Of a stretch of 64,000 nt of DNA, positions 15,841-24,680 are shown piece by piece. The position numbers were made by a program, and so were the translations under genes. The stretch spans positions 124,001 to 188,000 of the forward strand of contig NZ_RHHP01000001.1 of NCBI RefSeq assembly GCF_003710815.1. The letters run 5' to 3'. The number at the start of each line of letters is the position of its first letter. The stretch's first letter is position 1. The stretch comes from Brevibacillus centrosporus. Its GTDB lineage: Bacteria > Bacillota > Bacilli > Brevibacillales > Brevibacillaceae. The notes below the pieces were generated by a model that was not told the DNA's origin, searched no databases, and was given only the letters and a program-made list of their open reading frames with translations.

Positions 15841-17670
15841 CTAAAGGACGCCCTCCAGACTCGCTCCTTTGGCAAATAGACGCTCGATATTTTTTTCTAC
15901 GGTCGGATCAGGAATCAACGGCGGCGCATGGTGCGGCTTCATCCGAGCATCGATGATCATGTTGTCGCACGCCCAGTGCTTGTTCTCATAGTAGCTGTTT
16001 ACCCCGTGAATATCGTGGGAAGGGTTGCTGCGCGTAAATGTCGCCCACAAAAAATTGTTGAGATTCGCGGAGAGAAACGCACTATCATCGCAGAGGACGA
16101 TCATCGGGCAAGTGGGCAGTCCGCCGCGTTCCCTGATCGCATCGCTCAGCTCGTTCATTTCCCGTGCTACTTGCTCGTGGCTGGTAAAGCTTGGACCCTG
16201 GATGGCGACGATCCCCGGCATCACGAGGCGAGGAGCGGTATACGAACGCAAATCCTTCAGGGCTTCTGGTACGTCCGTGCACAAATCTCTGCATTTATCC
16301 CCATAGGCGGCGATGACTACCTTGGAGCCACTGTTCAGGCCAGTTCCCGAATAATCGAGCGTATCGATCGTTGTATTCGTTTGGAAGTGAATATCCCGGT
16401 GCAGATCCAAGCGTTCCAGGATGTACGTCAGAAACTCCTCTTCGCGATGGGTATCCAAAGGCTGCTTGTCTTCTGCGGTAATGAACAAATACTTGGCCAA
16501 ACTCAGCTGACCCGTCCCCAAAATTCGGTTGGCAATCGTCAGCAGCTCCGTTGGCTGTTTGACCTGCTGGTAAGGCGTGTACCGTTCGCTGCCAATGGCA
16601 AAAAGCAGCGGATGTACGCCGGCCGCATCCACAGCATGGACCTCTTTGACCCCTGGAATCTCTTTCACGATGGCATCCCCAGTCAGTTCGTGAATGAGCG
16701 CGCCAAACGACGTATCTTCCTGTGGAGGACGCCCTACCACGGTAAATGGGAAAATAGCGTTCGGCTTGGCATATACTTTTTTCACTTTCATGACCGGAAA
16801 CGGATGCGTCAGACTGTAGTACCCCAAGTGATCGCCAAATGGCCCCTCTGGCTTCGTATCTCCAGCGTGAATCTCCCCGGTAATGACGAAGTCCGCATCG
16901 TTGCTGATGCAGTAGCCGTCGATGTAGCTGTACTGAAAACGTCGTCCTGCCAGCATGCCCGCAAACGTCAGCTCACTCATGCCTTCTGGCAGTGGCATGA
17001 CGGCGGACAGCGTGTGTGCAGGAGGCCCCCCGATAAAGCAGCTGACTTTGAGAGGCTCTCCCCGCTTGTTGGCCTTGTCCTGATGGATGCCAATCCCGCG
17101 GTGAATCTGGTAGTGCAGCCCGATTTCCTTATTCAGCTCGTAGTCATTACCGCTCAGCTGTACGCGATACATCCCGAGATTGGAATTCATGATGCCCGGC
17201 TTGTCTGGGTCTTCCGAGTATACTTGAGGCAACGTCACGAACGCTCCCCCGTCCATCGGCCAGCTTTGGATAAAAGGGAGGTCAGTAATTTGAATCTCAT
17301 GGGTGGATACGGGTTGGCTATTCGATTGCTTTGCCGGGAGTGCTTTCCACGCCGCCAGTCCGCTTCCGATATGTTTAAAAGGATTCTTTAAGGCTTTCAT
17401 CGGGTCGTTGCGCAGAGCGATGACGTTTTCGACAGCCCTCCACGTATCTCTGAAAATGAACTTGCTGCGTTCGATGGTTCCAAACAGGTTGGACGCTGCT
17501 CGAAACTTCGATCCTTTTACGTTTTCAAACAACAAGGCCGGTCCATTTGCTTCATATGCTTTCAAGTGAATCGCAGCCATCTCCAGGTAAGGATCCACTT
17601 CTTCTCGAATGCGTACCAAGTGTCCATTCTTTTCCAAATCAACTAGGCAATCTTCTAAATTCCGATACAT
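15841..17670 (-). CDS. UbiD family decarboxylase
   Basis: A 609-residue protein of the UbiD family, whose members use prenylated FMN to (de)carboxylate aromatic or unsaturated acids. The N-terminus MYRNLEDCLVDLEKNGHLVRI and the core SNLGMYRVQL ... GLHYQIHRGIGIH and ITGEIHAGDTKPEGPFGDHLGYYS (containing the conserved E of the active site) are characteristic. It is about 100 residues longer than E. coli UbiD, as in a group of larger UbiD-like enzymes. ATG 17670 was preferred over two preceding TTG codons because GGAG lies 10 bases upstream. No UbiX-type prenyltransferase is nearby. Substrate unknown; a menaquinone role is one option. Confidence 0.88.
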   Translation of the reverse strand: MYRNLEDCLVDLEKNGHLVRIREEVDPYLEMAAIHLKAYEANGPALLFENVKGSKFRAASNLFGTIERSKFIFRDTWRAVENVIALRNDPMKALKNPFKHIGSGLAAWKALPAKQSNSQPVSTHEIQITDLPFIQSWPMDGGAFVTLPQVYSEDPDKPGIMNSNLGMYRVQLSGNDYELNKEIGLHYQIHRGIGIHQDKANKRGEPLKVSCFIGGPPAHTLSAVMPLPEGMSELTFAGMLAGRRFQYSYIDGYCISNDADFVITGEIHAGDTKPEGPFGDHLGYYSLTHPFPVMKVKKVYAKPNAIFPFTVVGRPPQEDTSFGALIHELTGDAIVKEIPGVKEVHAVDAAGVHPLLFAIGSERYTPYQQVKQPTELLTIANRILGTGQLSLAKYLFITAEDKQPLDTHREEEFLTYILERLDLHRDIHFQTNTTIDTLDYSGTGLNSGSKVVIAAYGDKCRDLCTDVPEALKDLRSYTAPRLVMPGIVAIQGPSFTSHEQVAREMNELSDAIRERGGLPTCPMIVLCDDSAFLSANLNNFLWATFTRSNPSHDIHGVNSYYENKHWACDNMIIDARMKPHHAPPLIPDPTVEKNIERLFAKGASLEGVL

Positions 17671-17787
17671 CAACAATATTCTCCATTCGCTAGAAGGTTG
17701 GTTGATAACAGCGTTCCCTTATCTATCATACATCATGAGACAGGTGTATCGCCTGTTGTTTTTGCTTTTTTCCAATCCGAGAAGGGA

Positions 17788-18672
17788 ATGATCGACGAAG
17801 CTCTCGTAAAGCGTTTGATCGCAGGACAATTCCCCCAGTGGGCGGACCTTCCACTCGCTTCCGTACAGTCAGGAGGAACCGACAATGTCATCTTCCGGCT
17901 CGGAGAACACATGTCAGTCCGAATTCCTCGCGTAGACTGGGCCATCGGACAGGTCGAAAAAGAACACAAATGGCTGCCTTCCATGGCCTCCATGCTCCCA
18001 CTCCCCATACCGACACCAATAGCGATGGGAATGCCAGCCCTGGACTATCCATGGAGATGGTCTGTAAATCGCTGGCTCGAAGGGGATAACGCCGTGAATG
18101 AACCCATCGGGGATCTTCCACACGCTGCACATTCCATGGCCTCCTTTCTCAGAACGCTCCAGCAATTCCCTTCCACAGAAGGACCGGCACCTGGCCCTCA
18201 CAATTCAGGGCGTGGGGAGCCGCTTATGCTTCGTGATGCAGCCGTACGAAAAGCAATCGAAGCTCTGCACGATGTATTTGATAGAACAGAAGCAACCGAA
18301 GCGTGGGAAGCCTCCCTTCATGCTCCGAAATGGGAGGGAGAGCCTGTCTGGCTGCACGGCGATCTCCATCCGGGAAATCTGTTGGTACAAAATAACCGTC
18401 TGAGCGCTGTCATTGACTTTGGCCTCTTGGGAGTAGGCGATCCTGCATGTGACTGTATGTGCGCTTGGACCGTCTTAAACGATCAATCCCGACCAGCTTT
18501 TCGCGAGGGTTTAGCCGTTGACGATGTGACCTGGCTACGCGGGAGCGGTTGGGCCCTTTCGTTTGGACTCACGGCGCTCGCTTACTATCGCCATACGAAT
18601 CCCGTTCTGTCGGACATTTCCAGACGTACGATCGAGGAAGTACTCACTGATCACCGAGGGAATCACATCTGA
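17788..18672 (+). CDS. Aminoglycoside phosphotransferase-family kinase
   Basis: A 294-residue protein with the APH/choline-kinase fold. The catalytic loop HGDLHPGNLL (near residue 195) and metal site IDFGLLGVGDPACD are intact; the N-terminus SGGTDNVIFRLG corresponds to the nucleotide-binding loop. The frame is open 30 codons further upstream, but the ATG at 17788 fits the family start (LVKRLIAGQFPQWADLPL). Its ribosome site (AGAAGGGA) is unusually close, so the start is uncertain. Chromosomal members of this group phosphorylate small hydroxyl compounds and seldom confer resistance; no resistance is claimed. Divergent from UbiD, convergent with the secreted-protein gene. Confidence 0.82.
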   Translation: MIDEALVKRLIAGQFPQWADLPLASVQSGGTDNVIFRLGEHMSVRIPRVDWAIGQVEKEHKWLPSMASMLPLPIPTPIAMGMPALDYPWRWSVNRWLEGDNAVNEPIGDLPHAAHSMASFLRTLQQFPSTEGPAPGPHNSGRGEPLMLRDAAVRKAIEALHDVFDRTEATEAWEASLHAPKWEGEPVWLHGDLHPGNLLVQNNRLSAVIDFGLLGVGDPACDCMCAWTVLNDQSRPAFREGLAVDDVTWLRGSGWALSFGLTALAYYRHTNPVLSDISRRTIEEVLTDHRGNHI

Positions 18673-18700
18673 AGGGAGAACCGGGCGATCCAACAGGCAA

Positions 18701-18765
18701 AAAAAAGCATCTTCTGGGGAATCATTGGGCCGAATGGCGCCTTTGATCCGCAAAAGATGCTTTTT
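18701..18765. terminator. Bidirectional terminator
   Basis: AAAAAAGCATCTT (18701-18713) pairs with AAGATGCTTTTT (18754-18765) across a long loop. It separates the kinase gene from the leftward secreted-protein gene. Confidence 0.75.
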
Positions 18766-18773
18766 GCTTATTC

Positions 18774-20105
18774 TTATTTATACTCACCCAGCAAATAGTT
18801 GTAGAACGGCTGGTCTACCCAGAACTGATAGGTCTCCACGGTAAGCTTGCTGTCCAGCTTCTTAAAGCCTTCCACTACTTTCGCCGATTGGTCATTCAGC
18901 GAGAACGACTGCACGATATAGCGGCCCTCTTTCAAAAGGTTATTGGTAATGACAGGATAGTCTGCCAGCTCTGTACGAGAGTGGTAGAGTGGCTGCCACC
19001 AGGAGCCTTTGATCAGACCTGTTTGATCCTCAGCATCTTTCTTCGCATATTGCAAAATTAGAGGCTGGAAGCGTTTTTTGTCTTCGACGCTCGCAAATTC
19101 GAAGCTAAGGTCGTATTCTTTCGCGTAGGCGATGTAGTTGCCATTTTCAATTTGGACCACTTGGTAATCATCTGTTTGAACAGGCTCTCCCCACTCTTTC
19201 AGATAGATGAATGCCGAAGTCTTTGGCTCGAACTGGACTTTTGCATCGATGCCTTCGCTTTTCAAAAGGCCGATCAATTGAATAGCATGGCTAAGATCGC
19301 TGTGACCATAGGTAATGGTCCTCGCTGGATCAAAGTGCGGGTCAAACGCTGCATCCTTCAAATTGTAGCCCGTTACGAGGTTTTGTTTGAGAGCCGTATC
19401 CACGACTTCCTGCAGCTCTCCTGCCTTCAGGATTTGGGATTCGTGCCATGCTTGAGCCAATTTACCGTATATCCCGTCTTCGCTGATCGTACCGAGGTAG
19501 TTTTTATAATGACCGCCGAGCTCCGATACCTTTCCAAGCAATTGATAGGCAAGATCCGCTGAAACGGCACCGGTCACTTTACTGGCGCTCAGCTGACTTG
19601 CTGAAACGATGCCTGTATCCAATGCTACAGCAATGCCCTGAGCGGTCTTTTGCGAGAGGGTTCCTCCCTTTGCATAGGAAATGCCTGCTTTTTTCAAGGC
19701 TGCCGCTACCTTCTGTTCGCTGTATGTAAGAGCCAGCTCTTTCAAATCAGCTGCTTGGATTGTCGCACTGATCGCTTCGCCCAAAAGCAACGGCGTCGAT
19801 CCTGCGGACAAGAAACCTTTGGCAGCTGCCTCTTTTTCCGTTATACTGGTAATGCTTGCCACAACTTTGGCCAATGCGGTTCCGTACTGGTCACGCGTCA
19901 CATTTCCTGTAAGCTGGATTCCGTATTGTTGCTTTACATAGCTGCTAAACTCTACATTCGCGCTAGACGCTTGCTGTACAGAAAGTGTTACAGGTGCAGC
20001 AGCAGCGGTTGTCTGTTCGGCAGCACTTGCAAATTGTGGCAGAACCAAAGTCGCCAGCAGTGCAGCAGATGCGGAAAGCTGCAGCATTTTTTTCGATTGA
20101 ATCAT
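18774..20105 (-). CDS. Secreted protein of unknown function
   Basis: A 443-residue exported protein. The ATG at 20105 follows AGAGGAGGAACTTCT, a near-perfect ribosome site; 33 upstream open codons lack one and would hide the signal peptide. The signal is MIQSKKMLQLSASAALLA... ending ASA-AEQ, a standard signal-peptidase I site. Residues 45-200 consist of repeated helical stretches with TLSVQQASS, GNVTRDQYGTALAKVV, SEQKVAAALKKAGISYAKGG, faintly like S-layer-homology or terminal domains of surface proteins. The C-terminal 250 residues contain FDPHFDPARTITYGHSDLSHAIQLI and an aromatic-rich tail. No catalytic motif was recognised. It probably acts at the cell surface or outside. Confidence 0.8.
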   Translation of the reverse strand: MIQSKKMLQLSASAALLATLVLPQFASAAEQTTAAAAPVTLSVQQASSANVEFSSYVKQQYGIQLTGNVTRDQYGTALAKVVASITSITEKEAAAKGFLSAGSTPLLLGEAISATIQAADLKELALTYSEQKVAAALKKAGISYAKGGTLSQKTAQGIAVALDTGIVSASQLSASKVTGAVSADLAYQLLGKVSELGGHYKNYLGTISEDGIYGKLAQAWHESQILKAGELQEVVDTALKQNLVTGYNLKDAAFDPHFDPARTITYGHSDLSHAIQLIGLLKSEGIDAKVQFEPKTSAFIYLKEWGEPVQTDDYQVVQIENGNYIAYAKEYDLSFEFASVEDKKRFQPLILQYAKKDAEDQTGLIKGSWWQPLYHSRTELADYPVITNNLLKEGRYIVQSFSLNDQSAKVVEGFKKLDSKLTVETYQFWVDQPFYNYLLGEYK

Positions 20106-20222
20106 AGAAGTTCCTCCTCTTGCTCTCTCTGTAAGATACAAAAACCAATTATTCCGATATTGATACTCGGTTATTTCATATTGTTTAAAAATACCATCTT
20201 TCACCTAGCATTGTCAAGGTAT

Positions 20223-20264
20223 AAAAAAGCAGCCCGCTGAGCGATCAGTCCAAGCTGCTTTTTT
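20223..20264 (-). terminator. Terminator behind the MDR pseudogene
   Basis: AAAAAAGCAGC (20223-20233) and GCTGCTTTTTT (20254-20264) are perfect complements. It ends the leftward MDR remnant and insulates the secreted-protein gene. Confidence 0.75.
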
Positions 20265-20273
20265 CATTACGCG

Positions 20274-20795
20274 CTATGTCCCCCGGCTCGCGAGACTTGT
20301 CAAAAAGACTTTCCCTTTGGTTATTTTTGCATATTCGACAGCATGAATAGCATTTGCTACATCTGCTAAGTCGTAGAGCGAATCCACCTTCATCAAACGA
20401 CTGCAATCAATCGAAAGCAAAATGCCTTTGATAACTGAGCGAAAATTCGCCCAATTGAAGAACCATAGGCATTGACCAATAAAACATCGTCCGAACGTAA
20501 TTTTAAAACTTCTGTACAAATCACCAAAGCCGTAATTGGATTTATATACATCTGCGAAGCTGTAAAATCATCTATTGTATCAGGTATAGCAACTGCAAAT
20601 TTAGCGGATGTCTTCACAAATTCTTGCCATGTACCCTCCCCACGCAATGGTAAAACACGTTTCCCAATGAGATTTGGAGGAGCTAAACGCCCTGCATCTT
20701 CTACAATTCCTACCCCTTCATAACCTGGGATATTGGGTAAAGAAATCCGATGAGCATAAGACCCTCTTATCGGTATTAGGTCAGAAGGGTTAAAA
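20274..20795 (-). pseudogene. MDR-family (zinc-type) alcohol dehydrogenase/quinone reductase remnant
   Basis: Two pieces of one ancestral gene in different frames. About 20408-20794 encodes the N-terminal GroES-like part (NPSDLIPIRGSYAHR, LPNIPGYEGVGIVEDAG, INPITALVICTEVLKL, VNAYGSSIGRIFAQLSK). At about 20405 it jumps to the extreme C-terminus in another frame (MKVDSLYDLADVANAIHAVEYA, KGKVFLTSLASRGT). The first 40 or so residues and roughly 150 central residues including most of the Rossmann fold are missing. The bases look more AT-rich than the neighbours, suggesting acquisition. It cannot yield an active enzyme. Confidence 0.8.
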
Positions 20796-20811
20796 AAACT
20801 ATGCCTTGAAA

Positions 20812-20841
20812 GAAAGAGGACACATTTTTGTGTCCTCTTTC
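20812..20841 (-). terminator. Terminator of the LOG-family gene
   Basis: GAAAGAGGACACA (20812-20824) pairs perfectly with TGTGTCCTCTTTC (20829-20841). It is a strong stem with only a modest T-run on the minus strand. Confidence 0.65.
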
Positions 20842-20856
20842 GGATTATTGTATATA

Positions 20857-21441
20857 TCACTTCTCGGTCAATTCCGACCATTTGTTCGTTTTCACTGGAG
20901 GCGTGTAATCCCGCATTTTATCCAACAAAACAGCAGGATCGCTCTCGCACAAGATCAGCTCGCCTTGCATTACAGGAATGAATCCTGCAGCCGTCGCATG
21001 GTTCACCATTTCCATCAGAGGTGTGTAATAGCCGTCTACGTTCAACAGTCCGATCGGTTTTGTATGGATGCCGATTTGACCCCAGCTCACTACTTCAAAA
21101 ATTTCCTCGAATGTCCCGTATCCGCCTGGCAATGCAATAAAGCCGTCAGAGAGATCATTCATCATGGCTTTTCTCTCGTGCATTGTAGTTACTTCATGCA
21201 GCTCGGTTAATCCAGTGTGCACGATTTCACCACGGAAAAGTCCTGTCGGCATGATCCCGATCGCTTTTCCTCCACCCGCCAGTACGGAGTTGGCTACTCT
21301 CCCCATCAGTCCCATATTGGACCCGCCATACACCAAGTCAAGCTCGCGTGCGACCAGCTCTCTGCCCAGCTCTTGTGCAATTTGTTCGAAAGCAGGATTG
21401 ACTCCTGGATTGGAGCCTGCGAATACACAAATACGTTTCAT
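20857..21441 (-). CDS. LOG family protein (TIGR00730 Rossmann fold; nucleotide phosphoribohydrolase)
   Basis: A 194-residue protein of the lysine-decarboxylase-like/LOG family. The signature PGGYGTFEEIFEV and the upstream YGGSNMGLMG and MHERKAMM are intact; these form the nucleotide-monophosphate hydrolase site in LONELY GUY enzymes that free cytokinins, and bacterial members release bases from nucleoside monophosphates. ATG 21441 follows GGGAGGATATC; the open frame upstream lacks a ribosome site. The old label lysine decarboxylase is not supported. Stands alone, between a pseudogene and the aminotransferase operon. Confidence 0.92.
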   Translation of the reverse strand: MKRICVFAGSNPGVNPAFEQIAQELGRELVARELDLVYGGSNMGLMGRVANSVLAGGGKAIGIMPTGLFRGEIVHTGLTELHEVTTMHERKAMMNDLSDGFIALPGGYGTFEEIFEVVSWGQIGIHTKPIGLLNVDGYYTPLMEMVNHATAAGFIPVMQGELILCESDPAVLLDKMRDYTPPVKTNKWSELTEK

Positions 21442-21545
21442 GATATCCTCCCGAGACTTGGTTGATGTGAATGTTATTTGCCACAATAGTTAGTGTATCG
21501 CATCATTTTTTACCACGCCATAAAAAGAATGACAGAAACAAACAG

Positions 21546-21603
21546 AAAAAAGCAGGTAGATGATCAACATGGCTGAAATCGCCTGTCGATATTACCTGCT
21601 TTT
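21546..21603 (-). terminator. Terminator after the aminotransferase gene
   Basis: AAAAAAGCAGGTA (21546-21558) pairs with TACCTGCTTTT (21593-21603), with a further partly paired interior. It ends the leftward mmsA-aminotransferase operon. Confidence 0.75.
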
Positions 21604-21622
21604 CAAAACTGGTGCCACTCTT

Positions 21623-22984
21623 TTATTCTAGCGTATCAAACGCCTCTCTCATTACCTGTGCGATGAAGTCAATATCATCACTGGTCGTGCTAAACGGCGG
21701 CGAGAGCGTAAGCACATTATTGAAGCCAGGGATGGTATCTCCGTTTCGTCCGATAATCAGCCCGCGTTTTTTGCATTCGGCAATGACCTGTGTCAGCTTG
21801 GCCGGTGCGGCAGGCTCCTTCGTTTTACGGTCTTCTACCATCTCAATACCCATCAGGAACCCAAAGCTGCGAATATCCCCTACATAAGGATGCTCGGCCA
21901 GGAAAGCTAGCTTGGTGCGCAGCTCTTCTCCAAGCTCTTTGGAGCGCTCAACCAGCTGTTCTTCCTCCATCAACTCGAGGTTTTTCAGGGCAAGCGCACA
22001 AGCTGCAGGGTTGCCGCCAAACGTATTCACGTGGCGGAAGTGCAGGTTGGTTCCTTGCTCGTTGAATTTATCGGCGATAGAGGCACGTACCGCAGTCGCT
22101 GACAACGGCAGATAGGCGCTGGTGATCCCTTTCGCCATCGTCACGATGTCCGGCTTGACGCCGAAATTTTGGTGACCAAAACGCTCACCGGATCGACCGA
22201 AGCCACAAATGACTTCATCCACAATCATCAGTACCCCGTACTTGTCGCAAATCTCGCGAACCTTTGGCATGTACTCAGGAGCAGGTACGATGACTCCGCC
22301 TCCGGTAATGGTCGGCTCCATAATTACCGCCGCTACCGACTTCTCCCCTTCCCAGTTGATGACCTGATCGAAAAACTGGGCGCATTCCATATTGCACTTG
22401 CCGTACGACTTGCCTGCCGGACAGCGGTAGCAATACGGCGGAGGGACATGCAGGAAGCCTGGCGCCAACGGTTCGTACTTCTCTTTGCGAATGGATTGGC
22501 CTGTTGCTGCCAGTGCACCCATCGTGTTTCCGTGATACGCACGGTGGCGGGAAATGAATTTGTATCGGCCCGGCTCCCCGTTTTGGTGATGGAATTGGCG
22601 GGCAATTTTAAAGGCGACTTCGTTGGCTTCCGAGCCACTGTTGGAGAAAAAGACGCGGTACTCTTCCCCCAGCCATTCACTGACTTTTTCCGCCAGACGA
22701 ATCGCCGGCACATGGCTTTGCGTCAACGGAAAATACGCCAGCTGCTTCAGCTGTTCATACGCCGCATCGGCGAGCTCCTGGCGGCCATACCCGATGTTTA
22801 CGCACCACAGACCGGACATCCCGTCCAGATAGCGGTTCCCGTCAATGTCCGTGATCCACGAGCCGCTCGCTTCGGTCACGATCATTGGATTGGGGTTGTA
22901 CGGAGACATATGATGCCACATATGAGAACGGTCTGCATCCAGCAGGCTTTCTTTGTCAAAGGATTTCGTCAGCTGATCCTCCAT
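21623..22984 (-). CDS. Class III aminotransferase, probable beta-alanine:pyruvate/2-oxoglutarate type
   Basis: A 453-residue PLP-dependent omega-aminotransferase. FFSNSGSEANEVAFKIARQ (cofactor phosphate site), HRAYHGNTMGA, the DEVICGFGRSG block with the Asp that binds the pyridine nitrogen, and the catalytic Lys in VTMAKGITSAYLP are clear; FRHVNTFGGNPAACA follows. AAGGAGGAATCTGAG precedes the ATG, 13 bases behind the semialdehyde dehydrogenase stop. Paired with that enzyme and a PucR-type regulator, its likely substrate is beta-alanine, giving malonate semialdehyde. Taurine, GABA or another omega-amino acid is the alternative. Confidence 0.88.
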   Translation of the reverse strand: MEDQLTKSFDKESLLDADRSHMWHHMSPYNPNPMIVTEASGSWITDIDGNRYLDGMSGLWCVNIGYGRQELADAAYEQLKQLAYFPLTQSHVPAIRLAEKVSEWLGEEYRVFFSNSGSEANEVAFKIARQFHHQNGEPGRYKFISRHRAYHGNTMGALAATGQSIRKEKYEPLAPGFLHVPPPYCYRCPAGKSYGKCNMECAQFFDQVINWEGEKSVAAVIMEPTITGGGVIVPAPEYMPKVREICDKYGVLMIVDEVICGFGRSGERFGHQNFGVKPDIVTMAKGITSAYLPLSATAVRASIADKFNEQGTNLHFRHVNTFGGNPAACALALKNLELMEEEQLVERSKELGEELRTKLAFLAEHPYVGDIRSFGFLMGIEMVEDRKTKEPAAPAKLTQVIAECKKRGLIIGRNGDTIPGFNNVLTLSPPFSTTSDDIDFIAQVMREAFDTLE

Positions 22985-22997
22985 CTCAGATTCCTCC

Positions 22998-24506
22998 TTA
23001 TTTCACGAACACTTTTTGCGATCCGATGCTGGTATCTCCATCCTCAAACCAGCGTGATGTCACTGTCTTTTTCTTTGTATAGAACAACACGCCGTCCTTC
23101 CCGTTTGCATGCAAATCTCCGTAGAACGACTGCTTCCAGCCAGAGAAAGCAAAGAAGCCCATTGGTGCTGGCACACCTACGTTCACACCGACCATCCCCG
23201 CTTCTACCCGCTGTACGAACTCCCGACCCCATTTCCCGTTGTTCGTATAAATAGTTGCCCCATTGCCAAAGCGGGAGCGGCTAATCGTCTCCAGGCCATC
23301 CTCGAAATCCTTCACGCGCATGACGCTCAGAACCGGCGCGAAGATTTCGTCCCGTACGATGACCATTTCCGCATTTGCCTTGTCAAAAATCGTTGGGCCG
23401 AGGAAGTAGCCATCTGGATGTGCTTTTGCATCCTCGCGTCCGTCACGAACCAGGTCGGCACCAGCAGCTACGCCTTTTTCGATGTAATCATGGACTTTGG
23501 ACAGATGGGAGTCGCGGATGACTGGCCCCAGGTCAACTCCTTCTTCCAGACCGTTCCCCATGCTCAGTGCATTGGATTCCTCGATCAAGTGGGAGATGAG
23601 CTGATCCGCGACCTCTTCCACAACAACTACGGCACTCGCCGCCATGCACCGCTCTCCAGCACATCCAAACGCAGAGCTGGCAATCGTTTTCGCAGCACGG
23701 CGCAGATCCGTATCTGGCATGACGAGGTGGTGGTTTTTCGCCCCTGCCAAAGCCTGTACGCGCTTGCCATTGGCAGCGGCCGTCTTGTACACGTATTCTG
23801 CTACCGGCTGGGAGCCTACGAATGAAATTGCTTTTACATCTGGATGGTCCAGCAAGCCGTTCACGACATCATGCGCTCCGTTGACGACGTTGAACACTCC
23901 GTCTGGCAGCCCTGCTTCCTTTAACAGCTCGGCGATGCGGACACTGGAGATCGGAGTACGCTCCGAAGGCTTCAGGACAAACGTATTGCCCGCAGCAATC
24001 GCGATCGGGAACATCCACATGGGAACCATCATCGGGAAATTGAACGGGGTGATCCCTGCGACGACGCCCAAAGGAAAGCGGAGGACTTGCCCATCGATTT
24101 GGTTTGCGATGTTCGGCAGCGTCTCTCCCATCAAGAGCGTAGGCATTCCACATGCGAACTCTACCATTTCGATGCCGCGCAAAATTTCCGCTTGTGCTTC
24201 CGGAAAATTCTTTCCGTTTTCTTTCGTAATCATTTCGGCAAGCTCATCCTGATGCTGAAACAAGAGATTTTGAAAACGGAACATCACCCGCGCCCGATCT
24301 ACAACAGGAGTCGCGCTCCACCCGACAAAAGCTGCTTTCGCTGCTTGAACGGCCAGATCTACGTCTTCCCTGGTAGAAAGCGGTACGCGCGATAACAGTT
24401 CGCCCGTTGCTGGATTCGGAATATCTTCATAGCGACTCGTCTGGGATTCGACCCATTCTCCTCCGATGTAGTTTTTTAATGGATTGCCGACAGTTGTTGT
24501 GCTCAT
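22998..24506 (-). CDS. mmsA: CoA-acylating malonate/methylmalonate-semialdehyde dehydrogenase
   Basis: A 502-residue aldehyde dehydrogenase of the MMSDH group, which decarboxylates malonate semialdehyde to acetyl-CoA (or the methyl form to propionyl-CoA). FGCAGERCMAASAVV carries the catalytic Cys with the extra Cys typical of MMSDH; PFNFPMMVPMWMFPIA and KNHHLVMPDTDL are also group-specific. The ATG at 24506 follows GGAGGAGTTGAGCGG; 30 upstream codons were discarded. It is first in an operon with the aminotransferase and divergent from the PucR-type gene. In B. subtilis the related IolA works in inositol breakdown; here the neighbours favour beta-alanine. Confidence 0.92.
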   Translation of the reverse strand: MSTTTVGNPLKNYIGGEWVESQTSRYEDIPNPATGELLSRVPLSTREDVDLAVQAAKAAFVGWSATPVVDRARVMFRFQNLLFQHQDELAEMITKENGKNFPEAQAEILRGIEMVEFACGMPTLLMGETLPNIANQIDGQVLRFPLGVVAGITPFNFPMMVPMWMFPIAIAAGNTFVLKPSERTPISSVRIAELLKEAGLPDGVFNVVNGAHDVVNGLLDHPDVKAISFVGSQPVAEYVYKTAAANGKRVQALAGAKNHHLVMPDTDLRRAAKTIASSAFGCAGERCMAASAVVVVEEVADQLISHLIEESNALSMGNGLEEGVDLGPVIRDSHLSKVHDYIEKGVAAGADLVRDGREDAKAHPDGYFLGPTIFDKANAEMVIVRDEIFAPVLSVMRVKDFEDGLETISRSRFGNGATIYTNNGKWGREFVQRVEAGMVGVNVGVPAPMGFFAFSGWKQSFYGDLHANGKDGVLFYTKKKTVTSRWFEDGDTSIGSQKVFVK

Positions 24507-24588
24507 CCGCTCAACTCCTCCACGTTCGTTCATTGTTTGACAATTCCATTTTATCCAAAAACAATGCCTGTCATCACTAGACAAAACG

Positions 24589-24601
24589 ACAATCATTGAT
24601 T
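24589..24601. promoter_or_regulatory. PucR-box-like operator between mmsA and the pucR-like gene
   Basis: AATCATTGATT (24591-24601) is a perfect 5-1-5 palindrome. With its flanks it resembles the B. subtilis PucR box as I recall it (WWWCNTTGGTTAA), matching 11 of 13 positions read from 24591. A one-mismatch copy lies before preT. Its place in a divergent promoter suits autoregulation plus control of mmsA. Confidence 0.5.
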
Positions 24602-24680
24602 AGTCTGAATCATACAGAATGTCAAATTCAAAAAAATGAGAGCCCACCTATTTTCATGCAGACACGTGAGGAGGGATTTT

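Noticed and set aside
15928..17391. 487-codon open frame on the plus strand
   Set aside because: Antisense to ubiD, Arg/His/Gln-rich translation without domains.
17698..17787. Upstream extension of the phosphotransferase-like gene
   Set aside because: The 30 extra codons have no family match; the start at 17788 fits relatives better although its ribosome site is close.
17788..18672. Antibiotic resistance call for the APH-like protein
   Set aside because: The APH fold alone does not indicate drug modification; many chromosomal members act on metabolites.
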